DNA from: Bacteroidota bacterium
Lineage (GTDB): Bacteria > Bacteroidota > Bacteroidia > Flavobacteriales_D > Crocinitomicaceae
DNA length: 64,000 bases
Reading direction: 5' to 3'
Assembly (NCBI GenBank): GCA_030148165.1
Contig: JASBTZ010000003.1
Coordinates: forward strand, 310,001 to 374,000
Of the stretch, positions 52,464 to 61,913 are shown one piece after another. Position 1 is the stretch's first letter. The number at the start of each line of letters is the position of its first letter. The translations under genes were made by a program, and so were the position numbers. The notes under the pieces are model-generated. The model made no database searches, was not told where the DNA came from, and saw only the letters and a program-made list of their open reading frames with translations.

Positions 52464-52573
52464 CCCAAATGTAATTTGGGAACGAGAACTGCTCAACCTA
52501 TTGAAAAGCAGTTATTTATAAACAACTTTCGGAGTAGTATAGGTTTTCCGAAATACAAAACAAACGCCAAATT
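52464..52573 (+). promoter_or_regulatory. Structured rpsA leader: three hairpins with kissing-loop complementarity
   Basis: HP1 52464-52480 (7 bp), HP2 52487-52513 (7 bp, 13-nt loop), HP3 52527-52553 (7 bp, 13-nt loop); loop2 AACCTAT pairs with loop3 ATAGGTT. Confidence 0.7.
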
Positions 52574-54343
52574 ATGGCTAATACAAAAGAAAGAACTCAG
52601 GGAACTGGGGAATTTGACTGGGAAAAGTACGAACAGGATGGTTACTCTGCTCAAGAACGTGACGACCTATCAACGAAGTACGAAGAAACACTTAACTCTG
52701 TAGCAGAAAGAGAAGTAGTAAAAGGAACAGTCGTTTCAATGAACAAGAAGGAAGTTGTAATCAACATCGGATCTAAATCTGAAGGTGTTATTGCAACAAA
52801 TGAATTCCGTTACAATCCGGACCTTAAAGTAGGTGACGAGGTTGATGTTTATGTTGAAACACAAGAAGATAAATACGGACAGCTTGTGATCTCTCACAAA
52901 ATTGCTCGTATGCACTCTGCTTGGGACAAAGTAAATGAAGTCCTTAAGACAGGTGAAGTTATCACAGGACATGTTAAGTGTCGTACAAAAGGTGGATTGA
53001 TTGTAGATGTATTCGGTTTGGAAGCATTCCTACCTGGATCACAGATCGATGTGAAGCCAATTCGCGATTACGACATGTACGTTGGTAAAAACATGGAGTT
53101 CAAGGTAGTGAAGATCAACCAGGAATTTAAGAACGTGGTTGTTTCTCACAAAGCGCTTATCGAAGCAGAACTTGAAGAACAGAAAAAACAAATTATCTCT
53201 GGTCTTGAAAAAGGTCAGGTACTTGAAGGAACAGTTAAGAACATTACTTCTTACGGTGTATTCATCGATCTTGGAGGAGTTGATGGTCTTATCCATATCA
53301 CAGATCTTTCATGGGGACGTGTTAATCACCCGGAAGAGATAGTTGAACTGGATCAAAAACTTAACGTGGTAATTTTAGACTTCGATGATGAGAAGAAAAG
53401 AATTGCTTTGGGTCTGAAACAACTACAAGCGCACCCTTGGGATGCTCTTGATGAAAAGCTTAACGTTGGTGACAAGGTTAAAGGAAAAGTTGTTGTAATG
53501 GCTGACTACGGTGCATTCGTTGAGATTGCTCCGGGTGTTGAAGGATTGATTCACGTATCAGAAATGAGCTGGTCACAGCACCTTCGTTCTGCACAGGACT
53601 TCCTGAATGTAGGCGACGAGGTAGAAGCTGTTATCCTTACATTGGATCGAGAAGAGCGCAAGATGTCTCTTGGTATCAAACAATTGGTTCCGGATCCATG
53701 GGAGGGAATTGAGACCAGATATCCTATCGGATCTCAGCACAGCTCGAAAGTACGTAACTTCACTAACTTCGGTGTTTTTGTAGAATTGGAAGAAGGGATT
53801 GATGGATTGATTCATATCTCTGATCTTTCATGGCAAAAGAAGATCAAGCACCCGTCTGAATTCTGTAAAGTAGGAGACGAATTGGATGTAGTCGTTCTTG
53901 AGATCGACCGTGATAACAGAAGAATTTCTCTTGGACACAAACAATTGGAAGAAAATCCTTGGGATGCTTTCGAAGATACATTCAAAGAAGGTACTACTCA
54001 CCAGGGTACAATCATCGAACAAAAAGACAAATCAGGAATTGTTGCACTTCCTTACGGACTTGAAGCAATCTGTCCTGCACGTCACATGAGAAAAGAAGAC
54101 GGTTCCAACTTGAAAGTTGAAGACGCTGCTGATTTCGTTGTAATTGAATTCAACAAAGACGCACGTAAGATCGTTGTTTCTCATACACGTACGTTCGAAG
54201 AAGGTGACGACAGAAAGCCGAGCAAAAAGCAAGGTTCTAAAGGTGTAGATCAGGTTAACAAAAGCGCAGAGAAATCAACGCTTGGTGACCTTGACGCACT
54301 GGCAGAACTTAAAGAGAAAATGGACAAGGGAGACGACGAGTAA
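52574..54343 (+). CDS. rpsA: 30S ribosomal protein S1
   Basis: About six S1 domains (GVFIDLGGVDGLIHITDLSW, GAFVEIAPGVEGLIHVSEMSW etc.). Confidence 0.95.
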   Translation: MANTKERTQGTGEFDWEKYEQDGYSAQERDDLSTKYEETLNSVAEREVVKGTVVSMNKKEVVINIGSKSEGVIATNEFRYNPDLKVGDEVDVYVETQEDKYGQLVISHKIARMHSAWDKVNEVLKTGEVITGHVKCRTKGGLIVDVFGLEAFLPGSQIDVKPIRDYDMYVGKNMEFKVVKINQEFKNVVVSHKALIEAELEEQKKQIISGLEKGQVLEGTVKNITSYGVFIDLGGVDGLIHITDLSWGRVNHPEEIVELDQKLNVVILDFDDEKKRIALGLKQLQAHPWDALDEKLNVGDKVKGKVVVMADYGAFVEIAPGVEGLIHVSEMSWSQHLRSAQDFLNVGDEVEAVILTLDREERKMSLGIKQLVPDPWEGIETRYPIGSQHSSKVRNFTNFGVFVELEEGIDGLIHISDLSWQKKIKHPSEFCKVGDELDVVVLEIDRDNRRISLGHKQLEENPWDAFEDTFKEGTTHQGTIIEQKDKSGIVALPYGLEAICPARHMRKEDGSNLKVEDAADFVVIEFNKDARKIVVSHTRTFEEGDDRKPSKKQGSKGVDQVNKSAEKSTLGDLDALAELKEKMDKGDDE

Positions 54344-54362
54344 CCCCTCCACTCTATACATT

Positions 54363-54395
54363 AAAAAAGGCGTCTCTAATTGAGGCGCCTTTTTC
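54363..54395 (+). terminator. Terminator after rpsA
   Basis: AAAAAGGCG...CGCCTTTTT. Confidence 0.85.
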
Positions 54396-54415
54396 CTTAT
54401 TGTATGTAATAGGTA

Positions 54416-54895
54416 TTAAATAACAGTCTGCGCGAGAGCAAGCAATCGGTCCTTTGTCTGAAAACCAACAATGCTTTTTACCAGATTGCCATCGCCATCA
54501 ATAAATAAAAGTGTAGGATAAGCTCTAACCCTATACTTCATTGCTACAGCGGGTCCTTCCGGATCTTTCTCCATTTCAATTTTAATATTGATAAATTTTT
54601 CGTTGAACAACTCTCCTACTTCTGCATCTTTAAAGGTTGTTGCTGCCATTTGCTTACATGGACCACACCAGGAAGTATACGCATCAACAAATACCAGTTG
54701 ATTCTTCTTTTTGGCCAGCTCTTTAGCTTCCTCCAGCGTCATTTTCTTAAAGTCGATGCCGCTACCACCCTTCTTCTCGCTTATCACAGCATTGCCATCC
54801 TCAACCTTCGTTCCTGCATCCGGTGCAGAACAAGTTGAACTAAGGCCAATGACAGCAATGATCGCTAAGCCGGTTATTCTAATAAATCCCTTCAT
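54416..54895 (-). CDS. Thioredoxin-fold lipoprotein
   Basis: Lipobox GLSSTCSAP; VFVDAYTSWCGPCKQMAATTF. Confidence 0.9.
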   Translation of the reverse strand: MKGFIRITGLAIIAVIGLSSTCSAPDAGTKVEDGNAVISEKKGGSGIDFKKMTLEEAKELAKKKNQLVFVDAYTSWCGPCKQMAATTFKDAEVGELFNEKFINIKIEMEKDPEGPAVAMKYRVRAYPTLLFIDGDGNLVKSIVGFQTKDRLLALAQTVI

Positions 54896-54997
54896 AATTT
54901 CTAAGTTTGAGTTGTTTTGTCAGTTAGACGTTAAGTTATGAACTAAATTACAATTCCACAAAACCTATAAACGTCAATACTTGTATTTCAAAGTTGC

Positions 54998-55005
54998 TAT
55001 TTTTG
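54998..55005 (+). promoter_or_regulatory. -7 box TATTTTTG upstream of menE-like gene
   Basis: TAnnTTTG; overlaps the track start at 54994. Confidence 0.55.
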
Positions 55006-55026
55006 AATCAAATTCCATTCCAAAGA

Positions 55027-56034
55027 ATGTTTGAGATATTGTACCAAACGAATAATGCCACTATTCACCAGGAAATTGAGCAATTTCTGAAGGAATGGAA
55101 TGACGATCAGAATGATGTTTTCGTCAAGACGTCAGGGAGCACGGGAGAACCGAAGCAAATAACACTTAACAAGGAACATATGCGAGCTTCTGCCCGCATG
55201 ACTATTGAATTCCTGAATCTAAAGAAAAACGGAACTTCCTTACTTTGCCTCTCTCCTACTTCCATAGCCGGGAAAATGATGATCGTTCGGTCCATGCTAA
55301 ACGACATGAGGCTACTTGTCGTGGATCCAAGCTCAAATCCACTGGATACGTTAAGTGATCCAATTGACTTTTGCGCCATGGTTCCATTGCAGGTAAAAGC
55401 ATGCCTGGAGCAGTCCGGAGAAAAACTCAAAAATATAGGCACCCTGATCATCGGAGGCGCGCCCATAAATAATGCACTGCGCAACGATATAGTTAATAGT
55501 GAGATGAATGCTTATCAAACATTTGGAATGACGGAGACTATTTCTCATATCGCTATGCGTAAAGTGAATAAGGAAGATTTAAGTTACGAACTGCTGCCCG
55601 GCATTTCAATGGAATCCGTAGATCACGCGATGAAAGTTAACGCTCCTCATCTTGGTGTTCACGGTCTTCAAACCAATGATCTGATTGAAGTAATCGACCA
55701 AAAACACTTTGTCTGGCTGGGGCGTAGAGATTTTGTAATCAATAGCGGAGGCATCAAGATTCATCCTGAACAGGTCGAAGCTAAGATCGGAGGATATCTG
55801 CAGATGCCTTTCTTTTCATATGGAATACATGATGAAAAGCTGGGTGAAAAGCATATTTTGTGCATCGAGGGAAAAGATTCCCTTGATAAACAAGTACTCG
55901 GTGAGCTCTTGAATAAATATGAAATTCCGAAAGAAATTTACTTTTTTAAGAACTTCAATTATACATACACAGGTAAGATCGATCGAAAAGCAACGATCAG
56001 CCGCCTGAATGATGCAGAAAAGGAAATTCTATAG
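55027..56034 (+). CDS. menE: AMP-binding enzyme, o-succinylbenzoate-CoA ligase-like; start moved to ATG 55027
   Basis: KTSGSTGEPKQI, MTETISHIAMR, GRRDFVINSGGIKIHPEQVE. Confidence 0.82.
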   Translation: MFEILYQTNNATIHQEIEQFLKEWNDDQNDVFVKTSGSTGEPKQITLNKEHMRASARMTIEFLNLKKNGTSLLCLSPTSIAGKMMIVRSMLNDMRLLVVDPSSNPLDTLSDPIDFCAMVPLQVKACLEQSGEKLKNIGTLIIGGAPINNALRNDIVNSEMNAYQTFGMTETISHIAMRKVNKEDLSYELLPGISMESVDHAMKVNAPHLGVHGLQTNDLIEVIDQKHFVWLGRRDFVINSGGIKIHPEQVEAKIGGYLQMPFFSYGIHDEKLGEKHILCIEGKDSLDKQVLGELLNKYEIPKEIYFFKNFNYTYTGKIDRKATISRLNDAEKEIL

Positions 56035-56851
56035 AACCCTGGGCTTAAATGAATCTGCTTCTGATTTACAGGTCAGAAGGGCTTATCGCAAGCTGGTGAT
56101 GGAATATCATCCGGATAAAAACCCAACACCTGAAGCTGAAAAGAAGTTTATTGAAATCACAGAAGCTTATGAGATTCTAACGGGCAAGACCAAGCTTTCA
56201 ACAGGGCAATTCCAGCCGGTAAAGACCAAGGAAGAAGAATTTGAAGAGCGTGTCGAAGAGGCTAAAAAGCGATATGCTGAACAACAGTACCGGAATTATC
56301 TCGATAATGAATTGTACTACCGGCGTCTGACTTCAGGTGTAAGATGGAAGGTTTTTAAGTGGATCATGGCCGCAGGGATTGTCATGAATTTACTTTTCCT
56401 GGGTGACTTGACACTTCCCAGGCATTACGAACCGGAAACTGTAGTTAAGTATAAGATCAATGCTGCCAACGGAACAGATGGAAATAATATCAGTCTGATT
56501 GAACTGTCTTCGGGAAGAAGATTCTGGATCAATGATATCAACTACAAGATATATGCAGCACAACCGGACGTTTTAATTGAAACCAGTTGGTTCTTTCATA
56601 ACCCGATTAATATTGTTTCCACGTATGGCATGGAAATTCAACGATTTAGCGTGGATTTTCATTACTACCGACTTCAGTGGATCTTTATTATCATCTTTTT
56701 CCTCCCACTCTACACTTACTGGTATAAAAGGAAAAATATGACCTTCACGCTTATCTATCATTTATCGTATTACTTCACAAGTGCGGTGATGATCTATTAC
56801 CTGCTAACAAGTGAACGCTGGGCACACGTACTCACACTAGGGATTCTCTAA
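56012..56851 (+). CDS. J-domain protein with C-terminal transmembrane region
   Basis: RKFYRTLGLNESASDLQVRRAYRKLVMEYHPDKNP; hydrophobic segments after residue ~115. Confidence 0.85.
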   Translation: MQKRKFYRTLGLNESASDLQVRRAYRKLVMEYHPDKNPTPEAEKKFIEITEAYEILTGKTKLSTGQFQPVKTKEEEFEERVEEAKKRYAEQQYRNYLDNELYYRRLTSGVRWKVFKWIMAAGIVMNLLFLGDLTLPRHYEPETVVKYKINAANGTDGNNISLIELSSGRRFWINDINYKIYAAQPDVLIETSWFFHNPINIVSTYGMEIQRFSVDFHYYRLQWIFIIIFFLPLYTYWYKRKNMTFTLIYHLSYYFTSAVMIYYLLTSERWAHVLTLGIL

Positions 56852-57300
56852 TGCCCTTTCATGGCACGATCAATTGACCTTTTGTCGTCTTTATCTTTGA
56901 GCGATTGTCGCTTATCGTGTAACTTTTTACCTTTTGCTAAAGCGATCTCAATTTTTGCCCATCCTTTATCGGAGATAAATACTTTGAGCGGAACAACAGC
57001 ATTCCCTTTGTCCTTCAAATGTTTTTCAATCTTACGAATCTCTTTTCGGTTGAGGAGTAACTTGCGATCTCCCTTCAGTTTGTGATCGGAAAAAGAACTG
57101 TTTGCATAAGCCGCTACATGCATGTTTCGAATGAAGACCTCACCATCGATTACCACAATATAAGCCTCGGTAATACTCGCTTTCCCGTCGCGAATACTCT
57201 TGATCTCTGTGCCCACCAACTTGATACCAGCGACGAACTTATCACTAAGCTGATACTCGAAGCGCGCACGCTTATTTTGTATGTTAATTTGGTTCTTCAT
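56848..57300 (-). CDS. smpB: SsrA-binding protein SmpB; start moved to ATG 57300
   Basis: IQNKRARFEYQLSDKFVAGIKLVGTEIKSIRDGKASITEAY, LHDKRQSLKDKDDKRSIDRAMK. Confidence 0.95.
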   Translation of the reverse strand: MKNQINIQNKRARFEYQLSDKFVAGIKLVGTEIKSIRDGKASITEAYIVVIDGEVFIRNMHVAAYANSSFSDHKLKGDRKLLLNRKEIRKIEKHLKDKGNAVVPLKVFISDKGWAKIEIALAKGKKLHDKRQSLKDKDDKRSIDRAMKGH

Positions 57301-57375
57301 CTTTTTAAGACTCAAGTATGCAAAAGTAATACTTCCACCTGAATAGCCTATGTGATATTTGAATACCTTTATGTC

Positions 57376-57981
57376 GTGAAATTGCACTCCAAATACATTG
57401 AAGCAGCGGTCGATCAAATGGCCTCCCTCCCTGGAATCGGACGACGAACGGCGTTGCGACTTGTATTAAACATGCTCAATCGAGACGAAGAAGAGGTTAA
57501 AAAGTTTGCCGAAGCGTTTACCGAAATGAAGGCACACGTTAACCAGTGTCAACAATGCGGAAATATTTCGGATGCTGAACTTTGTCGAATTTGCGATGAT
57601 CATCGAAGAGACCAGTCAACGATTTGTGTCGTTGAAGACATTCGGGATATACTGGCAATCGAATCGACGGAAAGCTATCAGGGAGTATATCATGTTTTAG
57701 GAGGGATTATTTCTCCTATGGATGGCATCGGTCCAAATGATTTAAACATCGGCGACCTAATCAAAAGAGCTAATGAACCAAATGTCCATGAGATCATCTT
57801 TGCCCTAAGTGCTACGATGGAGGGAGATACTACGAATTACTTTTTATACAGAAAACTCAAAGATCTCGATATTCAAATCTCCGCTTTGTCCCGTGGTGTC
57901 GCTGTTGGAACAGAACTTCAATACACGGATGAGACAACCTTAAGTCGATCGCTTATGAATCGACAACCCTTTGCAGGTTAA
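57376..57981 (+). CDS. recR: Recombination protein RecR; start probably GTG 57376
   Basis: LPGIGRRTALRLVL, CxxC zinc motif CQQCGNISDAELCRIC, ICVVEDIRDILAIE Toprim. Confidence 0.95.
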   Translation: MKLHSKYIEAAVDQMASLPGIGRRTALRLVLNMLNRDEEEVKKFAEAFTEMKAHVNQCQQCGNISDAELCRICDDHRRDQSTICVVEDIRDILAIESTESYQGVYHVLGGIISPMDGIGPNDLNIGDLIKRANEPNVHEIIFALSATMEGDTTNYFLYRKLKDLDIQISALSRGVAVGTELQYTDETTLSRSLMNRQPFAG

Positions 57982-58147
57982 TCATTTCATTGTTTTTTAT
58001 GAAGATCGATGAAACTGGTTCAATGTTCATTTCTTAGACGTATTTACATAACTGTGTGAAAAAAATCGGTTAAGTAGTTTTTATTAATGATTTAACTTCC
58101 TTATTTTTAAAGGTGTTATCAGTTTGGTAACTTAAATGATTACTACA

Positions 58148-58156
58148 TATTTTTTG
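58148..58156 (+). promoter_or_regulatory. -7-like box TATTTTTTG, 4 nt before ATG 58161
   Basis: TAnnTTTG with one extra T. Confidence 0.45.
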
Positions 58157-58160
58157 CACG

Positions 58161-58523
58161 ATGAAAAACACCCTGCTATTAGTCTTATTTGCCCTCTTTT
58201 TAAATGGCGTTTTTGGACAAAACAATTTGGCCGATCCAATCAAGGATGGAGCTCAATATGCCAATTACGTTTTGGGCGTTGGCGATAAAGATTATTCATC
58301 CTTTGAATCGTTGAAAGCTTTTCTGGATGCAGAAGATGGAGTGAAAATCCAAAAATCTTGTCCTACTCATCAGGTTCTTTTAGTAGAAGTAAACAATGCA
58401 GAGTACAAGAGCTATGATGTTCTTGAAAACACCATACTTTCACAATTCCCTCTGATTAACCTACACCGCAAATCTGAAGACATATTCGATATGGAGTGTA
58501 ATCAGGAATCACTAAAACCATAA
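58161..58523 (+). CDS. Small secreted protein, hypothetical
   Basis: Signal peptide MKNTLLLVLFALFLNGVFGQ. Confidence 0.65.
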   Translation: MKNTLLLVLFALFLNGVFGQNNLADPIKDGAQYANYVLGVGDKDYSSFESLKAFLDAEDGVKIQKSCPTHQVLLVEVNNAEYKSYDVLENTILSQFPLINLHRKSEDIFDMECNQESLKP

Positions 58524-58526
58524 GCA

Positions 58527-60656
58527 ATGAAATTATTAAAGGTCGTAAGTTTTATTTTTCTTTCCTTAACAGCTTTTGGTCAGCCTGTCAATGATAACCC
58601 ATGCGGTGCGATCACTTTACCGGTTAACGCTGGTGGCTGTACATTTCAAACGCACGTTCTGCCTACTACAACGACGAACACAGGAGGTGTCCCGGCACCC
58701 GGATGTGGATCAATGGGACCAGACATTTGGTTTCAGGTAACGGTTCCGGCAAGTGGAGCATTAATCATCGATTTATCTTCTAATGGTGGTCCAACTGATA
58801 TGTGTATGGCTTGGTATACGGGACCAAATTGTGGTAACCTGAATACTTTAATCGAATGTGATGATGACGATAGCCAGAATGGTTTGATGCCTATGATCTG
58901 TCACGCAGGATCAGGTTGTACGATACCGGGCGATTGCCAACAAAACTCTACACTCACTCCGGGAATGACGGTTTGGGTGCGTATATGGGAATATGGCGGA
59001 GGAACATTTGGTGGATTTGATATATGCGCTTATGAGCCACCACCATCGACAGGACCAAGTACTTGTGCAACTGCCACAAATATTCCTTCATTGCCTTTCA
59101 CAGGCTCGGGAACAACATGCTGTTCAACCAATAACTACGGACAAGCAGTTGGATGTGGCGGAAGCTACCAGACAGGAGAAGATTATCTATACCAGTATAC
59201 ACCGTCAGTAAATCAGGTTGTTGATATCAACCTAACAGGAACTTTATCATATACCGGTCTTCATGTGACGGCTGATTGTCCTGGCTGGGGAACATGTGTT
59301 GGTCAGGCTACTGCGACAGGTGGTAACCCTTCCTTGTGCGGAATCAACATGACAGCAGGCACCACGTATTACATTATGATTGATACCTGGCCTTCACCAC
59401 CATGTACACCATTTAATATTAGCATTACGGAATCTTCGGCGCCAACCTGTAATTTGAACTACTCATTCAGTTCAATACCATACAGCCCGGATCCAAACGC
59501 TGGCACATCGATTCCAATGTCTATTGACGACCGATTCAGTAGCTATATTCCTATTGGCTTTGACTTCTGCTTTGATGGTACACCTTATACGCAGTTCCTG
59601 GTTTCGTCAAATGGTTATTTGATCTTTGACCCGGTTGGATGTTCAACGAATTTACCAACGACAAACGCTTCTCCGGGAGCATATTCAGGCTGGCCAATTA
59701 ACACTACAATCCCCAACACAACAGAAGCACCGCGTAACGCGATTATGTTCCCCTGGCAAGATATTGACCCTTCTGTGGGAGGAACATTGAGATATCAGGT
59801 TTTGGGCGTTGCACCAAACAGACGATTGGTAGTCACTTTCTTTAATGTACCTTATTTCAGTTGTAATAATTTGTTATTCACCGGTCAGGTAAAATTGTTT
59901 GAAACAACGAATAATATTGAAATACATTTAGGCAATAAGACGATTTGTTCAACCTGGAATGGAGGAAATGGAATTTTGGGATTACATAACTACAATGGAA
60001 CGCAGGCAGTTCTGGGAATCCAAAGTGGTATTACAGGCGGATCAGATTGGACAGCTTCGAATCAGGCAGCTCGTTTTACCTATAACTGTGGTCTATGTCC
60101 TAATCCACTACCGGTTGGATTAAGTAGTTTCGATGGTCATCCGGAAGAAGGATACAACATTCTTGAATGGAATACGGAAAGTGAGCAAAATAATGCATAC
60201 TTCATTCTCGAGTCAGCTTCCGATGGTGTTAACTTTGAGGAGCTGGCGTACATCACAGGAGCGGGCACCACAACTGAAAAACAAAATTATAGTCACCGTC
60301 ACGAGAATCCGGAAGAGCTGGTTTATTATAGACTCAAGCAAGTGGATTATGATGGAGAATATGAATATTCGAACATTATAGCGGTAAGTTCAAGAATTGA
60401 GAACGATATCAATTTCTTCCCGAACCCTGCTGAAAATGCATTGTTCTTCAATCTTAACGAAGAACTTGAGGGAACTTATATTGTCGAATACACGGATGTA
60501 TTAGGAAACACAATTCGCGATGAAGTCACATTCAATAAAATGAATCTGTCTTACGAAGCGAAAGCATTTAAGGGATTATCTTCCGGTGTATATATCATTA
60601 GTATACTCGATCAGGACGGCCAGGCTCTAACCGTTCAAAAGGTGATCAAAAAATAA
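58527..60656 (+). CDS. Large secreted Cys/Gly-rich adhesin-like protein with T9SS type A sorting domain
   Basis: Signal peptide; C-term FFPNPAENALFF...SGVYIISILDQDGQALTVQKVIKK. Confidence 0.85.
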   Translation: MKLLKVVSFIFLSLTAFGQPVNDNPCGAITLPVNAGGCTFQTHVLPTTTTNTGGVPAPGCGSMGPDIWFQVTVPASGALIIDLSSNGGPTDMCMAWYTGPNCGNLNTLIECDDDDSQNGLMPMICHAGSGCTIPGDCQQNSTLTPGMTVWVRIWEYGGGTFGGFDICAYEPPPSTGPSTCATATNIPSLPFTGSGTTCCSTNNYGQAVGCGGSYQTGEDYLYQYTPSVNQVVDINLTGTLSYTGLHVTADCPGWGTCVGQATATGGNPSLCGINMTAGTTYYIMIDTWPSPPCTPFNISITESSAPTCNLNYSFSSIPYSPDPNAGTSIPMSIDDRFSSYIPIGFDFCFDGTPYTQFLVSSNGYLIFDPVGCSTNLPTTNASPGAYSGWPINTTIPNTTEAPRNAIMFPWQDIDPSVGGTLRYQVLGVAPNRRLVVTFFNVPYFSCNNLLFTGQVKLFETTNNIEIHLGNKTICSTWNGGNGILGLHNYNGTQAVLGIQSGITGGSDWTASNQAARFTYNCGLCPNPLPVGLSSFDGHPEEGYNILEWNTESEQNNAYFILESASDGVNFEELAYITGAGTTTEKQNYSHRHENPEELVYYRLKQVDYDGEYEYSNIIAVSSRIENDINFFPNPAENALFFNLNEELEGTYIVEYTDVLGNTIRDEVTFNKMNLSYEAKAFKGLSSGVYIISILDQDGQALTVQKVIKK

Positions 60657-60679
60657 TTGAGAGATTTTTATCAATAACA

Positions 60680-60706
60680 GGCAGCAAGAAATTGCTGCCT
60701 TTTTTA
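60680..60706 (+). terminator. Terminator after T9SS cargo gene
   Basis: GGCAGCAA-GAAA-TTGCTGCC-TTTTTT. Confidence 0.9.
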
Positions 60707-60833
60707 TTAGGTCTGTAACTAAATCAATTCGATGAGTTATTCCTCTGGATGCGAATCCAAACTTTAACCAACTTCCTGTACGTTGAAAAGGCGTGAAATT
60801 CAATCTTTTGCGCCTTTCAGCGTCAACTTAAGC

Positions 60834-61814
60834 TTATTCCTTCAGAATCTTAAATTCGCGACCAGCACAGTTGATGAAATAATATCCATTATCCAGTTGA
60901 CTGATATCCAATTGTGCCCCAAGAATTCCTTCCAGCACTACCCGGCCATTCAAGTCGACCATTATGTATTTTTCACCTATTAATTCAGGTACATCGTGAT
61001 TCAATAAGCCATTAGTGGGATTCGGATAAAACACAGTTGTGAGATCATTCGACTGTTCTTCTAATCCAGCTGCACCATACGCTTTCACCAATCCCTTGCA
61101 TGAGAAATTGAAATTCATTGTATCGATCGCGGTAACATTACCTGACAGGTCTATGTCATAGAACCTCTCCCATGAAGCGAGCACGAAGCTACCACTCCCT
61201 CTATAGACCATGGCAGTTGCTTCATCATAATAACTTCCGGATATAGGAATATTCGTCACTGCATAGATTACGTTTAATCGCTCAAACACCCTTCCAACAT
61301 CAATGCCTGATGCATGATAATAAAGATTGTTATTCGGATCGTAGGAAATTACTTCGCCATCATCACCGTTTCCGAGCGTAGCCACCAGCGTTGTAGCAGC
61401 TGTAGTTGTATTGATCGTATATAAGCTCTCCGGGACAGCAGCTCCATCACCGGTTATGCCGTGTAAAACGCCCGCGTTATTAAAAACGATTCCGGCAAAG
61501 CGATCACCCAGATCACCTATAAGCGTGGCAACAGCTGTATTGGTATCTAAAATAGCCAGATGTCGGTTTTGAAAACCATTAAGATGAAGTAAACAATAAA
61601 TGTCATTGGTAGCCGGGTGTCTGGCTAACCCGTTCGCTTTATTCACAAGCTGACCACTAACAGTGATGGGTATGCTGTTGAGGACGACACCATTTGTCAA
61701 ATCGATCGTCCTTAACATGTTATCATCCGTGGAAACAGCATAATAAGTCTCCTGCGAGAAAACGATGTTAACAGACAGGAGTAAAATGCTAGTCAATAAA
61801 AGTCTGAGTATCAT
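60834..61814 (-). CDS. Secreted beta-propeller-like protein with T9SS sorting domain; start moved to ATG 61814
   Basis: Signal peptide MILRLLLTSILLLSVNIVFSQ; C-term VFYPNPTNGLLNHDV...GYYFINCAGREFKILKE. Confidence 0.8.
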   Translation of the reverse strand: MILRLLLTSILLLSVNIVFSQETYYAVSTDDNMLRTIDLTNGVVLNSIPITVSGQLVNKANGLARHPATNDIYCLLHLNGFQNRHLAILDTNTAVATLIGDLGDRFAGIVFNNAGVLHGITGDGAAVPESLYTINTTTAATTLVATLGNGDDGEVISYDPNNNLYYHASGIDVGRVFERLNVIYAVTNIPISGSYYDEATAMVYRGSGSFVLASWERFYDIDLSGNVTAIDTMNFNFSCKGLVKAYGAAGLEEQSNDLTTVFYPNPTNGLLNHDVPELIGEKYIMVDLNGRVVLEGILGAQLDISQLDNGYYFINCAGREFKILKE

Positions 61815-61905
61815 AATAGTAGTTTGTTGATGAAAAGTACGAATTATTACGGAATAAGCACCATACAGACATTTTGACACGCTAGGACTGCGGAATGATT
61901 TTTGC

Positions 61906-61913
61906 TACCTTTG
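61906..61913 (+). promoter_or_regulatory. -7 box TACCTTTG of ssrA
   Basis: TAnnTTTG, 30 nt before mature tmRNA 5' end. Confidence 0.65.

Noticed and set aside
52476-52703. 75-aa ORF spanning the rpsA leader and start
   Set aside because: TTG start inside HP1, wrong frame to rpsA, no domain text; openness is explained by A/T-rich leader. Kept only as a note because it overlaps the structured region.
55107-55484. 125-aa antisense ORF in menE
   Set aside because: Overlaps the conserved AMP-binding core.
58120-58140. GTTATCAGTTTGGTAAC imperfect hairpin before 58161
   Set aside because: Short stem with mismatch, common by chance in AT-rich sequence.
60785-60820. AAAGGCG...CGCCTTT-like hairpin after the minus-strand T9SS gene
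   Set aside because: Long loop and weak U-run; possible terminator but too weak to call.
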